Positions 1 to 8,448 of a stretch of 64,000 bases of DNA are shown here, one piece after another. The DNA is from UBA2040 sp041674745 (lineage in GTDB: Bacteria > Bacteroidota > Bacteroidia > Flavobacteriales_D > Crocinitomicaceae), in the NCBI GenBank assembly GCA_041674745.1, contig JBAYVD010000003.1:186001-250000 (forward strand). The letters run 5' to 3'. The position numbers and the translations under genes were made by a program. Numbering within the stretch: the first letter of the stretch is position 1; the number at the start of each line of letters is the position of its first letter. The notes beneath the pieces are model-generated. The model saw only the letters and a list, made by a program, of their open reading frames with translations. It made no database searches and was not told the DNA's origin.

Positions 1-912
1 GCAGACGATTTCAATTTGGATATTGCATCCGTTCGAAATGCCATAACGTCGCGAACAAAAGCCATAATTCCTGTGGATATATCTGGTTTTCCATGCGACT
101 ACGATGCGTTGTATGATTTGGTCAATGAACCGGCGATTAAAATGCTCTTTGAAGCCAAAAATGAAAACGAGGAAATGTTGGGGCGCATACTCATTGCTTC
201 GGATGCCGCGCACAGTTTTGGTGCTACCTACAAAGGAAAACGGTCAGGAGCCTTAGCAGATGTGAGTTGTTTTTCTTTTCATGCCGTGAAAAATTTAACC
301 ACGGCAGAAGGAGGAACCATTTCGCTGAACATGCCACATCCTTATGATAATGAACAAATTTACAAAGATCTTTGTGTGAAGAGTCTACATGGACAGTCAA
401 AAGATGCACTCGCTAAAACGCAAAAGGGCAATTGGCGGTACGATGTTTTAGAGCCCGGCTTTAAATGCAATATGACCGATTTGCAAGCAGCGATTGGCTT
501 GGTCGAGTTGGATCGCTACCAAGAAAATTTGGATCGACGAAAAGAAATTTTCACACAATACGACAAGGCATTTTCTGAGAAATCTTGGGCAATTCTACCT
601 TTGTACAAGGATGAAAAAAGAGAAACATGTTACCACTTGTATTTGTTGCGAATCCATGGAGCTACGGAGATTCAGCGCGATGCCATCATGCACGAAATAT
701 TTGAGCAAGACGTTTCTGTGAATGTTCATTTTCAGCCATTGCCGATGTTAACGGCTTATAGAAAACTGGGTTACAAAATGACGGATTATCCAGAAACATG
801 GAACAAATACTGCAATGAAATTACCTTGCCCGTGTATTTTGATTTATCGGATGAACAAGTTCAATTGGTAATCAATGCGGTGATGAAGGCTGTTCAAAAA
901 GTACTCGCTTGA
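1..912 (+). CDS. DegT/DnrJ/EryC1/StrS-family PLP aminotransferase (5' end outside window)
   Basis: The frame is open to the first base, so the true start lies upstream and about 300 residues of the C-terminal part are visible. The family transfers an amino group to a nucleotide-linked keto-sugar using PLP. The visible segment TKAIIPVDISG is the family's conserved strand. ASDAAHSFGA carries the cofactor-contacting Asp. SFHAVKNLTTAEGG carries the Schiff-base lysine (codon 289-291). The stop overlaps the start of the next gene, an initiating sugar transferase, so the pair probably belongs to a capsule or exopolysaccharide operon that makes an amino-sugar. The TTG at 16 is not the start, because homology to the family continues through the preceding codons. 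Family assignment is firm; the sugar substrate cannot be read from the sequence. Confidence 0.92.
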   Translation, partial: ADDFNLDIASVRNAITSRTKAIIPVDISGFPCDYDALYDLVNEPAIKMLFEAKNENEEMLGRILIASDAAHSFGATYKGKRSGALADVSCFSFHAVKNLTTAEGGTISLNMPHPYDNEQIYKDLCVKSLHGQSKDALAKTQKGNWRYDVLEPGFKCNMTDLQAAIGLVELDRYQENLDRRKEIFTQYDKAFSEKSWAILPLYKDEKRETCYHLYLLRIHGATEIQRDAIMHEIFEQDVSVNVHFQPLPMLTAYRKLGYKMTDYPETWNKYCNEITLPVYFDLSDEQVQLVINAVMKAVQKVLA

Positions 913-1496
913 AAAGAATTTTCGACATAATCGTATCCCTCATTATTCTGCTGGTCTTTCTACCTTTCGGACTGGTGATTTCAATTATAATTCTCACTTC
1001 TTCAAAAGGAGGGGTATTTTATCGTCAAACAAGGGTTGGTGTGAATAATGTGGATTTCAAGTTGCTGAAATTTAGAACCATGAAGCCAGATTCGGACAAA
1101 TTGGGACAATTGACGGTCGGTATGCGAGACCCTCGAATTACAGGAATTGGTTATTTTTTACGGAAATACAAATTGGATGAATTCCCCCAATTTATCAATG
1201 TTTTATTGGGACAGATGTCCATTGTTGGTCCCCGACCAGAAGTTCGTGAGTATGTAGATTATTACAACGAGGAACAACGGAAAGTATTGTCCGTGAAGCC
1301 AGGAATTACGGATTATGCTTCGTTGCATTATTTTCAAGAAAATGAGATTTTGGGTAGGGCAGAAGATCCAAAAAAAACCTATATCGAAGAAATCATGCCT
1401 GATAAATTGATGCTGAATCAAAAATATGTGGAGGAGCAATCCCTACTCGTGGATTTCAAAATCATGTGGCAGACATTTCTAAAAATTGTTTCCTAA
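909..1496 (+). CDS. Initiating sugar-1-phosphate transferase (bacterial sugar transferase, PglC/WcaJ C-terminal type)
   Basis: A 195-residue monotopic phosphoglycosyl transferase that would load the first sugar phosphate onto undecaprenyl phosphate at the inner membrane. One N-terminal hydrophobic segment (residues 7-30) is followed by the catalytic domain with KFRTMK (54-59), the catalytic Asp-Glu pair D90-E91 in KLDEFPQ, and GPRPE (107-111). The length fits the short PglC-like form, without the extra four-helix domain of full WcaJ. The start is TTG at 909, overlapping the previous stop as TTGA, which indicates translational coupling with the aminotransferase. Sugar specificity is not visible. 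The following SGNH protein probably modifies the same glycan. Confidence 0.92.
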   Translation: MKRIFDIIVSLIILLVFLPFGLVISIIILTSSKGGVFYRQTRVGVNNVDFKLLKFRTMKPDSDKLGQLTVGMRDPRITGIGYFLRKYKLDEFPQFINVLLGQMSIVGPRPEVREYVDYYNEEQRKVLSVKPGITDYASLHYFQENEILGRAEDPKKTYIEEIMPDKLMLNQKYVEEQSLLVDFKIMWQTFLKIVS

Positions 1497-1522
1497 AGTT
1501 TCGCTATTTTTGGCGCAATCCC

Positions 1523-2302
1523 ATGAGAAAAATATTAATTTTTTTGGATTTGGTTTTCATCCTTTTTGTTGGATGGCAGCTTTTTTCCGTTAAAAAGCAG
1601 ACCAAGGTGTTGTTCATAGGAAATAGCTATACCTATCGAAATGAGATGCCGGATATTTTTGAGCACATTTCTATTTCCATGGGAAAAAAAGTGTACGTTC
1701 AATCCTGTACCCAAGGCAAAGCCACTTTACTTATTCAATCGCGTCGTTCGGCTGTTTACAGAGCTATTCGCGAGCAAAATTGGGACTATGTCATCATTCA
1801 AGGCTCTAGCCGTGATTTTATAAGAGATGAAGAGCATATTGAAGAAATTACCATCCCAGCACTTGAAAAACTTTTGAAGGCGATAAAGAAAAATTACCGG
1901 CGATCTAAAACGCTTTTTTACATGACTTGGGGCTATCGAAATGGTTTTAAACCAAAAGAGGAAACGAATACCTACGAAAAAATGACCCATAAAATCCGGG
2001 ATGGCTATTTGGACTTGATGGAACGATATCGTTTTGGGGTTGTTCCGGTAGGCATGGCATGGAAGGATTCTCGAAGCAAAAGAGCCGATGTAATTCTGCA
2101 TGTAAAAGATGGCGCTCATCCAAGTTTAAAAGGTTCTTATTTGGCGGCTTGCTGTTTTTATTCGGCCATTTTCAATGAAAGTGCGATTGGTTCCACTTAC
2201 TACAGTAAATTGGGACCGCGAACCTGTTATTACCTTCAATCTGTCGGAAGTAAAAACGTATTGTACCAACGCAAAAAATACGGATTGATTCCGAAAGTTT
2301 AG
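1523..2302 (+). CDS. SGNH/GDSL-like hydrolase or acyl-esterase, membrane-anchored or secreted
   Basis: About 259 residues from the ATG at 1523. An upstream in-frame ATG at 1466 would overlap the sugar transferase and put 19 residues ahead of the hydrophobic anchor, so I prefer 1523. Residues 1-22 form a signal anchor. Then KVLFIGNSYTYRNE gives SGNH block I with Ser35, and a late DGAH (D196, H199) fits the block V Asp-x-x-His. SGNH proteins in polysaccharide loci add or remove acyl groups on sugars, so this one probably edits acetylation of the glycan made by the two genes before it. The gene ends tail to tail with the ZIP gene, overlapping by 4 nt. The fold is likely; the reaction is inferred. 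Confidence 0.68.
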   Translation: MRKILIFLDLVFILFVGWQLFSVKKQTKVLFIGNSYTYRNEMPDIFEHISISMGKKVYVQSCTQGKATLLIQSRRSAVYRAIREQNWDYVIIQGSSRDFIRDEEHIEEITIPALEKLLKAIKKNYRRSKTLFYMTWGYRNGFKPKEETNTYEKMTHKIRDGYLDLMERYRFGVVPVGMAWKDSRSKRADVILHVKDGAHPSLKGSYLAACCFYSAIFNESAIGSTYYSKLGPRTCYYLQSVGSKNVLYQRKKYGLIPKV

Positions 2303-3015
2303 CGGATGAACAAAGCCATTGAAACACCAATGATAATGGCACTCAACTTAATCAAATTGAATTTGTGATTCTCGCTGGTTTCGAAAATGATGGTGGTTGA
2401 AATATGCAAAAACATCCCCACTACAATCGCCATGATCAAGGAGAAATCAATGGAAGTCCCATTGATGAAATTTAGATTTCCAAAAAGTACGCCGGCTGGT
2501 GTCATTAGCGAGAATAAAAGCAAGAGAAACCAAGCTTTCGTTTTGTCCATATTCGATTTCAGGAATAAAGTCATCAAAGCGATGGCCACCGGAAATTGGT
2601 GAAAAATAATACCCAACAATAGACCATTTTCACCATGATTGTGCCCAGCATGTTCCATTAAATTCTCTGCTCCAAGTGGAATCCCTTCAATAAAAGAGTG
2701 AATAGACAATGAAATGAGCAAAGCAATGGGCATTTTTTGGTTGTGATGCACGTGAATGTGCCCGTGCTCTATTCCTCCCGAGAAAAACTCCAAGATAAGT
2801 TGGACTAAAAATCCAACCAAGATAAACAGACCAATGTATTCTTTGCCAGATGCATAAAGTTCAGGAACGAAATGAGTAAAAGCAATGGAAAGCAAAAAAC
2901 CACCGCTAAATGCCAACATTAATTTGATGAAATTCTTACGGTGTTTGTCGAAAAAACTAACGAACAAACCGCCGGCTACAACCGCCAGAATTAGCCAAAC
3001 AATAGTCCAAATCAT
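2299..3015 (-). CDS. ZIP-family divalent metal transporter
   Basis: A 238-residue inner-membrane protein with about eight hydrophobic segments, the normal size and layout for bacterial ZIP carriers that import zinc or other divalent metals. Helix 4-like HSFIEGIPLG and helix 5-like FHQFPVAIAL contain the conserved metal-binding His/Glu positions. A histidine-rich loop (EHGHIHVHHN, and later HAGHNHGENG) lies between membrane segments, as in many zinc ZIPs. Its start overlaps the stop of the upstream methyltransferase by 4 nt, so both are probably on one transcript. Zinc is the most likely substrate but iron or manganese are not excluded. Confidence 0.9.
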   Translation of the reverse strand: MIWTIVWLILAVVAGGLFVSFFDKHRKNFIKLMLAFSGGFLLSIAFTHFVPELYASGKEYIGLFILVGFLVQLILEFFSGGIEHGHIHVHHNQKMPIALLISLSIHSFIEGIPLGAENLMEHAGHNHGENGLLLGIIFHQFPVAIALMTLFLKSNMDKTKAWFLLLLFSLMTPAGVLFGNLNFINGTSIDFSLIMAIVVGMFLHISTTIIFETSENHKFNLIKLSAIIIGVSMALFIR

Positions 3016-3755
3016 AATTCAGGTACTTTTTTGCAAATAAGTATTAAACGCTCAGAGGTAGATTGATGATAAGGATTTAAATGAAAGTCACCGAATCTTT
3101 CAATCGGTGTTAGATTAGCTTCCTGCATCATATTCTCGATTTCTTCGATGGAATATCCGCGTACTTTTTCTTCAAATTCAAAAGTTTCACCGTTGGAAAG
3201 TACAGAAATGTTTTTGCGGAAAAATTGGCCGTCAAAATTTTTCGTTATTTCAAAGTGGATACCGTCCACATCTTTGGATTCTTTCTTTTTTAATTGAGCC
3301 AAGGTGGTATCAAGATTCAAGTAATCAAAAATAAAGAGACCTGCTGGATTTAGCATACTAGAAATGCAATTCAACACTTTTTGATTTTCCTCATCCGATT
3401 CGAAATAACCAAAACTCGTGAACAAATTGAATACCGCGTCGAACTTTTTGTTTTCAATGGGGCACCGCATATCCTGAACGCGAAAATGCAAGGTGTCATT
3501 CTCAAATTTTTTCGCAAATTCAATACTTTTTTCAGACAAATCAGCCCCTAAGACATTCATGCCAAAGTCATTCAACGTAATCGAATGACGACCTTTACCG
3601 CAGGCCAAATCGAGTACTTTCGAATCAGGTGGTAATTGAATGAATTCCAATAGATTTTGAATAAAATGTCGAGCCTCTTCCGCATTTCTTTCGCGGTAAA
3701 GCTTATGATAAAATGAGGTGTCAAACCATGACGCAAACCACTCTTTCTTGCTCAT
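3012..3755 (-). CDS. Class I SAM-dependent methyltransferase
   Basis: About 247 residues. The SAM-binding motif I is VLDLACGKG (residues 47-55 from the ATG), followed by a typical acidic strand end (NVLGADLS) and a motif IV-like FDAVFNLFTSFGYF, all characteristic of Rossmann-fold methyltransferases acting on small molecules. I chose the ATG at 3755 over a TTG at 3764 because a TATATTTG promoter box covers 3762-3769 on this strand. That leaves a leader of only a few bases. The gene heads a two-gene unit with the ZIP transporter. The substrate is unknown and nothing in the neighbourhood fixes it. Confidence 0.82.
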   Translation of the reverse strand: MSKKEWFASWFDTSFYHKLYRERNAEEARHFIQNLLEFIQLPPDSKVLDLACGKGRHSITLNDFGMNVLGADLSEKSIEFAKKFENDTLHFRVQDMRCPIENKKFDAVFNLFTSFGYFESDEENQKVLNCISSMLNPAGLFIFDYLNLDTTLAQLKKKESKDVDGIHFEITKNFDGQFFRKNISVLSNGETFEFEEKVRGYSIEEIENMMQEANLTPIERFGDFHLNPYHQSTSERLILICKKVPEL

Positions 3756-3761
3756 AGTTGC

Positions 3762-3769
3762 CAAATATA
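3762..3769 (-). promoter_or_regulatory. Bacteroidota -7 box (TATATTTG) for the methyltransferase-ZIP unit
   Basis: Reading the minus strand this is TATATTTG, an exact TAnnTTTG match. Only six bases separate it from the ATG at 3755, implying a nearly leaderless message. No well-spaced TTG -33 element is seen: the nearest CAA on the plus strand, 3793-3795, is 23 nt away. It sits back to back with the stronger promoter at 3812-3843. Confidence 0.5.
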
Positions 3770-3811
3770 GGATTTATCAACACGAGAAGAATCAAAAGCA
3801 TTTAAAAAATG

Positions 3812-3843
3812 TTGATTTTGTTTTTGTCAAAATGTTATATTTG
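3812..3843 (+). promoter_or_regulatory. Housekeeping promoter for siaB-siaC-coaE
   Basis: TTG at 3812-3814, a 21-nt spacer, then TATATTTG at 3836-3843, matching the Bacteroidota TTG/TAnnTTTG pattern. Expected transcription start is about 3847. This excludes the upstream ATG at 3809 and supports the ATG at 3863. Confidence 0.65.
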
Positions 3844-3862
3844 TAAGTATCTGTCTATTTTT

Positions 3863-4420
3863 ATGTCATTGAGGAGTATCTACAATCTTTATAAGTCACT
3901 TGAGGAAGAATCAATTCTTCTCTCTTTTAAAGGTGTGTTTACGTCCGATCTCTTGACCTCGATTTTGCAAATCATGGAATCCAAATTGTCTTATTTGGAG
4001 GAAAGTCCGAAAATAAAGAAAAAAGTTTTCAATGTTTTAGTGGAGTGCCTTCAAAATCTCCATCATCACATGGAAGAGGGCACCATGGTAAAAGATGGCG
4101 AAGAAATGCGAGATGGCAGAACGGCCTTATTAATGATTACGCGTATTGAAGGATGTTTTTTCGTTCGCACAGGTAATTATATTTTAAAATCTGCCTCCAT
4201 CGATCTTGAAGAAAAAATATCAAAAATAAATACGCTGGAAAGGGAAGATTTGAAATTGTATTATCAGCAAGTATTGAGTGAAGGACAACGTTCGGATAAA
4301 GGAACGGCAGGCTTAGGAATGATAGATATCGCAAGAAAATCAGGGAATAAACTCGATTGTATGTTTATAGATGTAAACGAGGAATACCGATTTTTCTGCT
4401 TAAATGTAAAAATTGATTGA
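3863..4420 (+). CDS. SiaB-family protein kinase (DUF6272, GHKL-type ATP-binding fold)
   Basis: About 185 residues from the ATG at 3863, the first in-frame ATG after the promoter. The conserved helix FNVLVECLQNLHHH carries the Glu/Asn pair of a GHKL N-box, and GTAGLGMIDIARKSG near the C-terminus is the glycine-rich ATP-lid region. In Pseudomonas the SiaB kinase phosphorylates SiaC, which controls a diguanylate cyclase. The next gene encodes a SiaC-like protein, so kinase and substrate are adjacent here. No SiaA phosphatase or SiaD cyclase is visible nearby. The biological output in this organism is therefore unknown. Confidence 0.8.
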   Translation: MSLRSIYNLYKSLEEESILLSFKGVFTSDLLTSILQIMESKLSYLEESPKIKKKVFNVLVECLQNLHHHMEEGTMVKDGEEMRDGRTALLMITRIEGCFFVRTGNYILKSASIDLEEKISKINTLEREDLKLYYQQVLSEGQRSDKGTAGLGMIDIARKSGNKLDCMFIDVNEEYRFFCLNVKID

Positions 4421-4435
4421 CGTTATAATTTGAAT

Positions 4436-4819
4436 ATGGAAAACTTGAACTTAGAAGGATCTGCTAAAACTCCAGCGGTTAAATTCGACTACAATGGCGG
4501 GTCAATGGAATTGAAAGGACGGTCGATTCCAGAGAATTCTGTGGAATTTTATCAACCCCTCAATGAATGGATTGATTCATACAGTTCCAATCCAAAGGAA
4601 AAAACGATTGTAGATATTAAATTGGAATATTTCAATACTTCTTCATCTAAATGCATTCTTGATTTGTTTAAAAAACTAGAAAATTTGAATGGTGCAGCTA
4701 CAGAAGTAATCGTTAATTGGTACTTCGAACAAGATGATGAGGACATGGAAGAAGCAGGAGAAGATTACCAAGCGATTATTGGACTTCCTTTTAACATGAT
4801 TGAAGTAGAAGAAATTTAA
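4436..4819 (+). CDS. SiaC-family regulatory phosphoprotein (DUF1987)
   Basis: About 127 residues, acidic. The diagnostic motif LEYFNTSSSKC contains the threonine expected to be phosphorylated by the SiaB kinase. Counted from the ATG at 4436 it is Thr68, the position I recall for the Pseudomonas SiaC phosphosite. An in-frame TTG at 4430 is less attractive as a start. The gene lies 15 nt after siaB and 4 nt before coaE, so all three are likely co-transcribed. Its partner protein is not identifiable here. In Pseudomonas unphosphorylated SiaC activates a cyclic-di-GMP synthase; whether that holds in Bacteroidota is not shown. Confidence 0.85.
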   Translation: MENLNLEGSAKTPAVKFDYNGGSMELKGRSIPENSVEFYQPLNEWIDSYSSNPKEKTIVDIKLEYFNTSSSKCILDLFKKLENLNGAATEVIVNWYFEQDDEDMEEAGEDYQAIIGLPFNMIEVEEI

Positions 4820-4823
4820 TACA

Positions 4824-5399
4824 ATGAACATTGGCCTTACAGGGGGAATCGGCGCTGGAAAATCGTTGGTTTCAAAAATACTTGTATCCATGTCTTATCC
4901 CGTTTTCAATTCGGATGCCGAAGCCAAAAAAATTGTGGAGAAGAATCCTGTAATTCGAGCCAACATTATAAAAATTCTGGGTAAAAAAGCCTACACTGCG
5001 GAAGGGTACAACCGTCCCTATGTCGCAAGTATCGTTTTCAATGACAACGAAAAGCTGGAACAACTCAACGCGATTATTCATCCCGCTGTGCGTCAGGCAT
5101 TCAAAGAATTTTCCATTAAACATGCAGGTGAACTAGTTTTTAATGAGGCTGCCATCTTGTTTGAAACAGGTGCCTACAAAACTTTTGACAAAACAATTTT
5201 GGTAGTAGCGGATGAAGAAATTCGCCTAAAACGAGTGCTTGACCGCGACAAGAGTTCTAAAGAAGAAATTCAAGCTCGATTTTCAAAACAATGGAATGAC
5301 AATCAAAAAATGAAATTAGCAGATTTCACAATTGACAACAACGAAAAAGAATCCGTTTTGCTGCAAATCGAGGCAATTTTAAAAAGCTTAAACAGCTAG
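4824..5399 (+). CDS. coaE: Dephospho-CoA kinase
   Basis: 191 residues, the usual length. It phosphorylates the ribose 3'-hydroxyl of dephospho-CoA in the last step of coenzyme A synthesis, in the cytosol. The N-terminal P-loop is GGIGAGKS (7-14). YPVFNSDAEAKKI carries the conserved acidic substrate-binding residue, and RLKRVLDRDKSS is the arginine-rich lid. It follows siaC by 4 nt. It ends two bases before the end of the convergent membrane protein gene, with no clear hairpin terminator between them. Confidence 0.95.
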   Translation: MNIGLTGGIGAGKSLVSKILVSMSYPVFNSDAEAKKIVEKNPVIRANIIKILGKKAYTAEGYNRPYVASIVFNDNEKLEQLNAIIHPAVRQAFKEFSIKHAGELVFNEAAILFETGAYKTFDKTILVVADEEIRLKRVLDRDKSSKEEIQARFSKQWNDNQKMKLADFTIDNNEKESVLLQIEAILKSLNS

Positions 5400-5401
5400 A
5401 C

Positions 5402-6061
5402 TTACTTTCCTGTTAAATCTTCAAAATCATCAAATTTGTCCGACTCTTTTTTGGACTCTTGTCCCGCTTGTGGTAAAATTGATTTTGGAGCAATGATCAT
5501 CAGGATGGATTGGTAAATCTTACCAAAAACGGAAACCAAAAAGAAGAACCCGATTATTCTAAAAACAAATCCGAATATGGTCGCATTTTCAATGCTGATG
5601 ATGCTTTCTTTAAACCATTGAGAAATTGGATTTCCAGCTAAAAATGGATAGAAAACGCAGGCTGTAAAATAAAGCAATCCAAAAACAATTACGGCAATCT
5701 CAGCTTGGTAATTGAAGGCCACTGGACTTTTCATCTCTTGCCCATTTTGGATGAAGGAAAAGATTCGACCACGATTTTGATTCCGTTGCAATTTGCTCAC
5801 GAAATAAAAGGCTAAAATCAGTCCAGTCACGATAATTGAATTTGGACTCAAAGCTAGATTCGAATCGTTTTCATAACAAAAAAGGAAGGTTACTTGCACC
5901 AAAAAAATGTATTGAATCGCTTTCAATCCATACTGTTGAACAAGTGATTTGTTTTGTCCGCCGCCACTCAAAAGCACAAAGGCAAATTGGATCAATGCCC
6001 AAATAAAGCCAAATATCGCTAGGATTACACCCAGCCTAAATATTGCATTGATTATTTCCAC
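5402..6061 (-). CDS. Uncharacterised multi-pass membrane protein
   Basis: 219 residues that I do not recognise. About five or six hydrophobic segments are visible: residues 8-32, 48-62, 74-90, 120-142 and 163-190, the last possibly two helices. An acidic tail follows (SDKFDDFEDLTGK). A glycine-rich turn SGGGQNKS follows the first segment. The gene stands alone between coaE and the S46 peptidase and starts about 150 nt from the divergent peptidase. No catalytic motif or known transporter signature was seen. Confidence 0.72.
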   Translation of the reverse strand: MEIINAIFRLGVILAIFGFIWALIQFAFVLLSGGGQNKSLVQQYGLKAIQYIFLVQVTFLFCYENDSNLALSPNSIIVTGLILAFYFVSKLQRNQNRGRIFSFIQNGQEMKSPVAFNYQAEIAVIVFGLLYFTACVFYPFLAGNPISQWFKESIISIENATIFGFVFRIIGFFFLVSVFGKIYQSILMIIAPKSILPQAGQESKKESDKFDDFEDLTGK

Positions 6062-6209
6062 AGCACAAAAATGCTTATTTTTTTAATACGGGTTTATCTT
6101 CTCTGAAAATGAAAATTCAATTTTCAGCAATTTTAACAGCATCTTAAGAAATGCATCCTTTTTAAAAGCCTCAATTTGCTATCTTTAGCCAAACAAACGA
6201 TTAAAACAC

Positions 6210-8348
6210 ATGAAATTTTTTAAAATAGTAATACTCTTTATTTTACCCAGCACCTTTCTTTTTGCTGAGGAAGGAATGCTTATTCCGTCTGTTATTCAAG
6301 CATTTGAATCAGACATGAAAGCGATGGGCATGAAATTAAGTGCCAAAGACATATACGATGTAAATTCCTCTAGTTTGAAGGATGCTGTTTTGCATTTCGG
6401 TGGTGGTTGTACGGCGGAATTGGTTTCTGATAAAGGTTTGTTGTTAACCAACCATCACTGTGGGTACAGTCAGATTCAATCCCATTCTTCCTTGGAGAAA
6501 GATTACTTGAAATATGGGTTTTGGGCAAAAAATTTAAGTGAAGAGTTGGCCAATCCAGGTTTAACGGCAGCGCGAATGGTACGTATTGATGATGTCACTC
6601 CATCTGTTTTGTTTGGGATTCAAAAAGAGTGGACGGAAGAACAGAAAACAGCTAAAATGCGCACCAATATGGCGACTTTGGTTGCAGATGCAGAAAAAGG
6701 GACGAATTTCAAAGCAGAAATCAAGGCGTTTAACTACGGCAATGATTTTTACATTATTGTGAAAGAGATTTTCACCGATGTGCGTTTGGTTGGAACACCA
6801 CCCAATTCTGTGGGTAAATTTGGAGGAGACACAGACAATTGGGTTTGGCCAAGACATACAGGCGATTTTTCAGTTTTTAGAATTTATGCAGGAACCGATA
6901 ATAAACCTGCAGCGTATAGTCCTTCCAATGTTCCGTACACGCCTTTGCATTATTTGCCGATTTCCATGGTACCAAGAAAAACAGGTGATTTCACGATGGT
7001 GTATGGATTTCCCGGCACCACCGAGCAACATTTGGTCTCTGCACAATTGAAATACATCATGGACAAAGAGCGTCCAGCAAGAATTTCCATGCGTGAGAAG
7101 TCATTGTCGGTGATTGATGCTGGCATGCGCTCGTCCGATCAAATTCGTATACAATATGCTTCCAAACAAGCTAGAATAGCAAATGGTTACAAAAAGTGGA
7201 TTGGTCAAGTGGATGGTTTAATTGAATTGGATGCCATTGGTATAAAAGAAAAATACGAAGCTGATTTTCAAAACCGCGCTAATTCAAAAGAGGAGTGGAA
7301 AAAGGAGTACGGCTCGCTTATTTCAGACATGAAGAAAGTAACCAGTGACGGTTCTGAATTTGATTTCCGCTATGCGATGGCAACGGAATATTTGTTTGTT
7401 GGGGCTGAAATGTTTGCACAAGCTAGACAGTTTGTGGCACTCATGGACAAATATGAAGAGCTTTCCACAAATGGCGGTTTAGAGGAGAAATTGGCCAGTT
7501 TGGAAAAAGGTTTGGATGGTTTTTTCAAAAATTACAATTTGGAAGTTGATCGAAAAATATTTGAATTGCAAACAGAAGAATACCTCCATTTACTCGGATC
7601 AGAACAATTGCCAACTATGCTCAAAACAAATTCTGCTTCACTTTTGACGAAAGCGATTTACAATAAATCGATATTGGTAGATATGGAAAGAAGTAAAAAT
7701 GCGCTTAAAAAATTCAATAAAAAAACCCTTAAAAAATTAGAAAGAGATCCGGGTATTCAGTTGTACAAAGAATTGATAGCAAAACTGAATACGGAGACAA
7801 TCCCAGGCGTTCGGAAATTCAACACGGACATGGAAGCCCTACTAAAACAATATGTGAAAGGTAAAAAAGAGATGTTCCCAGATATGAAATATTGGGCAGA
7901 TGCGAATAGTACCTTGCGCGTCACCTTTGGTAAATTGGAGGGAAGTGCACCAACAGATGGAATGAAATACACAGAACATACAACAACGGATGGTATTATT
8001 CAAAAACACAGAACAGGTAATCCTGATTTTGAATTGTTGCCTGATTTGTTAGAACTCTACAAGAAAAGAGATTTTGGACCGTACGCACAAGAAGGTGATT
8101 TGTGGGTTTGTTTTAGTGGTTCAAACCATACAACAGGAGGCAATTCTGGTTCTCCTGTAATCGATGGTGAAGGCCGTTTGATGGGATTGAATTTTGACAG
8201 AAGTTGGGAAAGTACCATGAGTGATTATATGTTTGACCCTTCGCGTTGCAGAAACATTGTTGTTGACATTCGTTATGTTCTGTGGGTAATGGACAAGTAC
8301 GCACATGCTACTCACCTTGTTGACGAAATGAATTTGCAAGGAGAGTGA
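6210..8348 (+). CDS. S46-family dipeptidyl peptidase, DPP11-like
   Basis: 712 residues, standard for S46 (about 700-720). A signal peptide (residues 1-19, cut near LFAEEG) directs it to the periplasm, where S46 enzymes release N-terminal dipeptides from oligopeptides. The chymotrypsin-like triad is visible: His83 in TNHHCGY, Asp219 in RHTGDFS and Ser646 in GNSGSPV. Eighteen residues after the serine is Arg664 (NFDRSW). In DPP11 this position is Arg and gives Asp/Glu preference at P1, while DPP7 has Gly, so I predict acidic specificity. A TATCTTTA box at 6180-6187 is a one-mismatch -7 element. It fits a proteolytic, peptide-feeding lifestyle. Confidence 0.93.
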   Translation: MKFFKIVILFILPSTFLFAEEGMLIPSVIQAFESDMKAMGMKLSAKDIYDVNSSSLKDAVLHFGGGCTAELVSDKGLLLTNHHCGYSQIQSHSSLEKDYLKYGFWAKNLSEELANPGLTAARMVRIDDVTPSVLFGIQKEWTEEQKTAKMRTNMATLVADAEKGTNFKAEIKAFNYGNDFYIIVKEIFTDVRLVGTPPNSVGKFGGDTDNWVWPRHTGDFSVFRIYAGTDNKPAAYSPSNVPYTPLHYLPISMVPRKTGDFTMVYGFPGTTEQHLVSAQLKYIMDKERPARISMREKSLSVIDAGMRSSDQIRIQYASKQARIANGYKKWIGQVDGLIELDAIGIKEKYEADFQNRANSKEEWKKEYGSLISDMKKVTSDGSEFDFRYAMATEYLFVGAEMFAQARQFVALMDKYEELSTNGGLEEKLASLEKGLDGFFKNYNLEVDRKIFELQTEEYLHLLGSEQLPTMLKTNSASLLTKAIYNKSILVDMERSKNALKKFNKKTLKKLERDPGIQLYKELIAKLNTETIPGVRKFNTDMEALLKQYVKGKKEMFPDMKYWADANSTLRVTFGKLEGSAPTDGMKYTEHTTTDGIIQKHRTGNPDFELLPDLLELYKKRDFGPYAQEGDLWVCFSGSNHTTGGNSGSPVIDGEGRLMGLNFDRSWESTMSDYMFDPSRCRNIVVDIRYVLWVMDKYAHATHLVDEMNLQGE

Positions 8349-8397
8349 TTCTTAAATTTTAACAAGAAGTGTTAATTTTTTAGATTTCAGACGCAAG

Positions 8398-8413
8398 TTG
8401 GCACGACTCTTGT
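8398..8413 (+). promoter_or_regulatory. Sigma-54-type promoter (-24/-12) upstream of the VWD protein
   Basis: TTGGCACGACTCTTGT matches the sigma-54 consensus TTGGCACGnnnnTTGC at all but the last base, with the required five bases between TGGCAC and TTG. It lies 35 nt before the ATG at 8449. No TAnnTTTG box is seen in this gap. A sigma-54 activator is encoded at 35175-36416, though a link is inference. Confidence 0.7.
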
Positions 8414-8448
8414 TTTCTGCTGAAATGTAACATTTAAATTATAGCATT

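Noticed and set aside
1466..1522. An upstream start (ATG 1466) for the SGNH protein.
   Set aside because: It would overlap the sugar transferase by 31 nt and place polar residues before the signal anchor.
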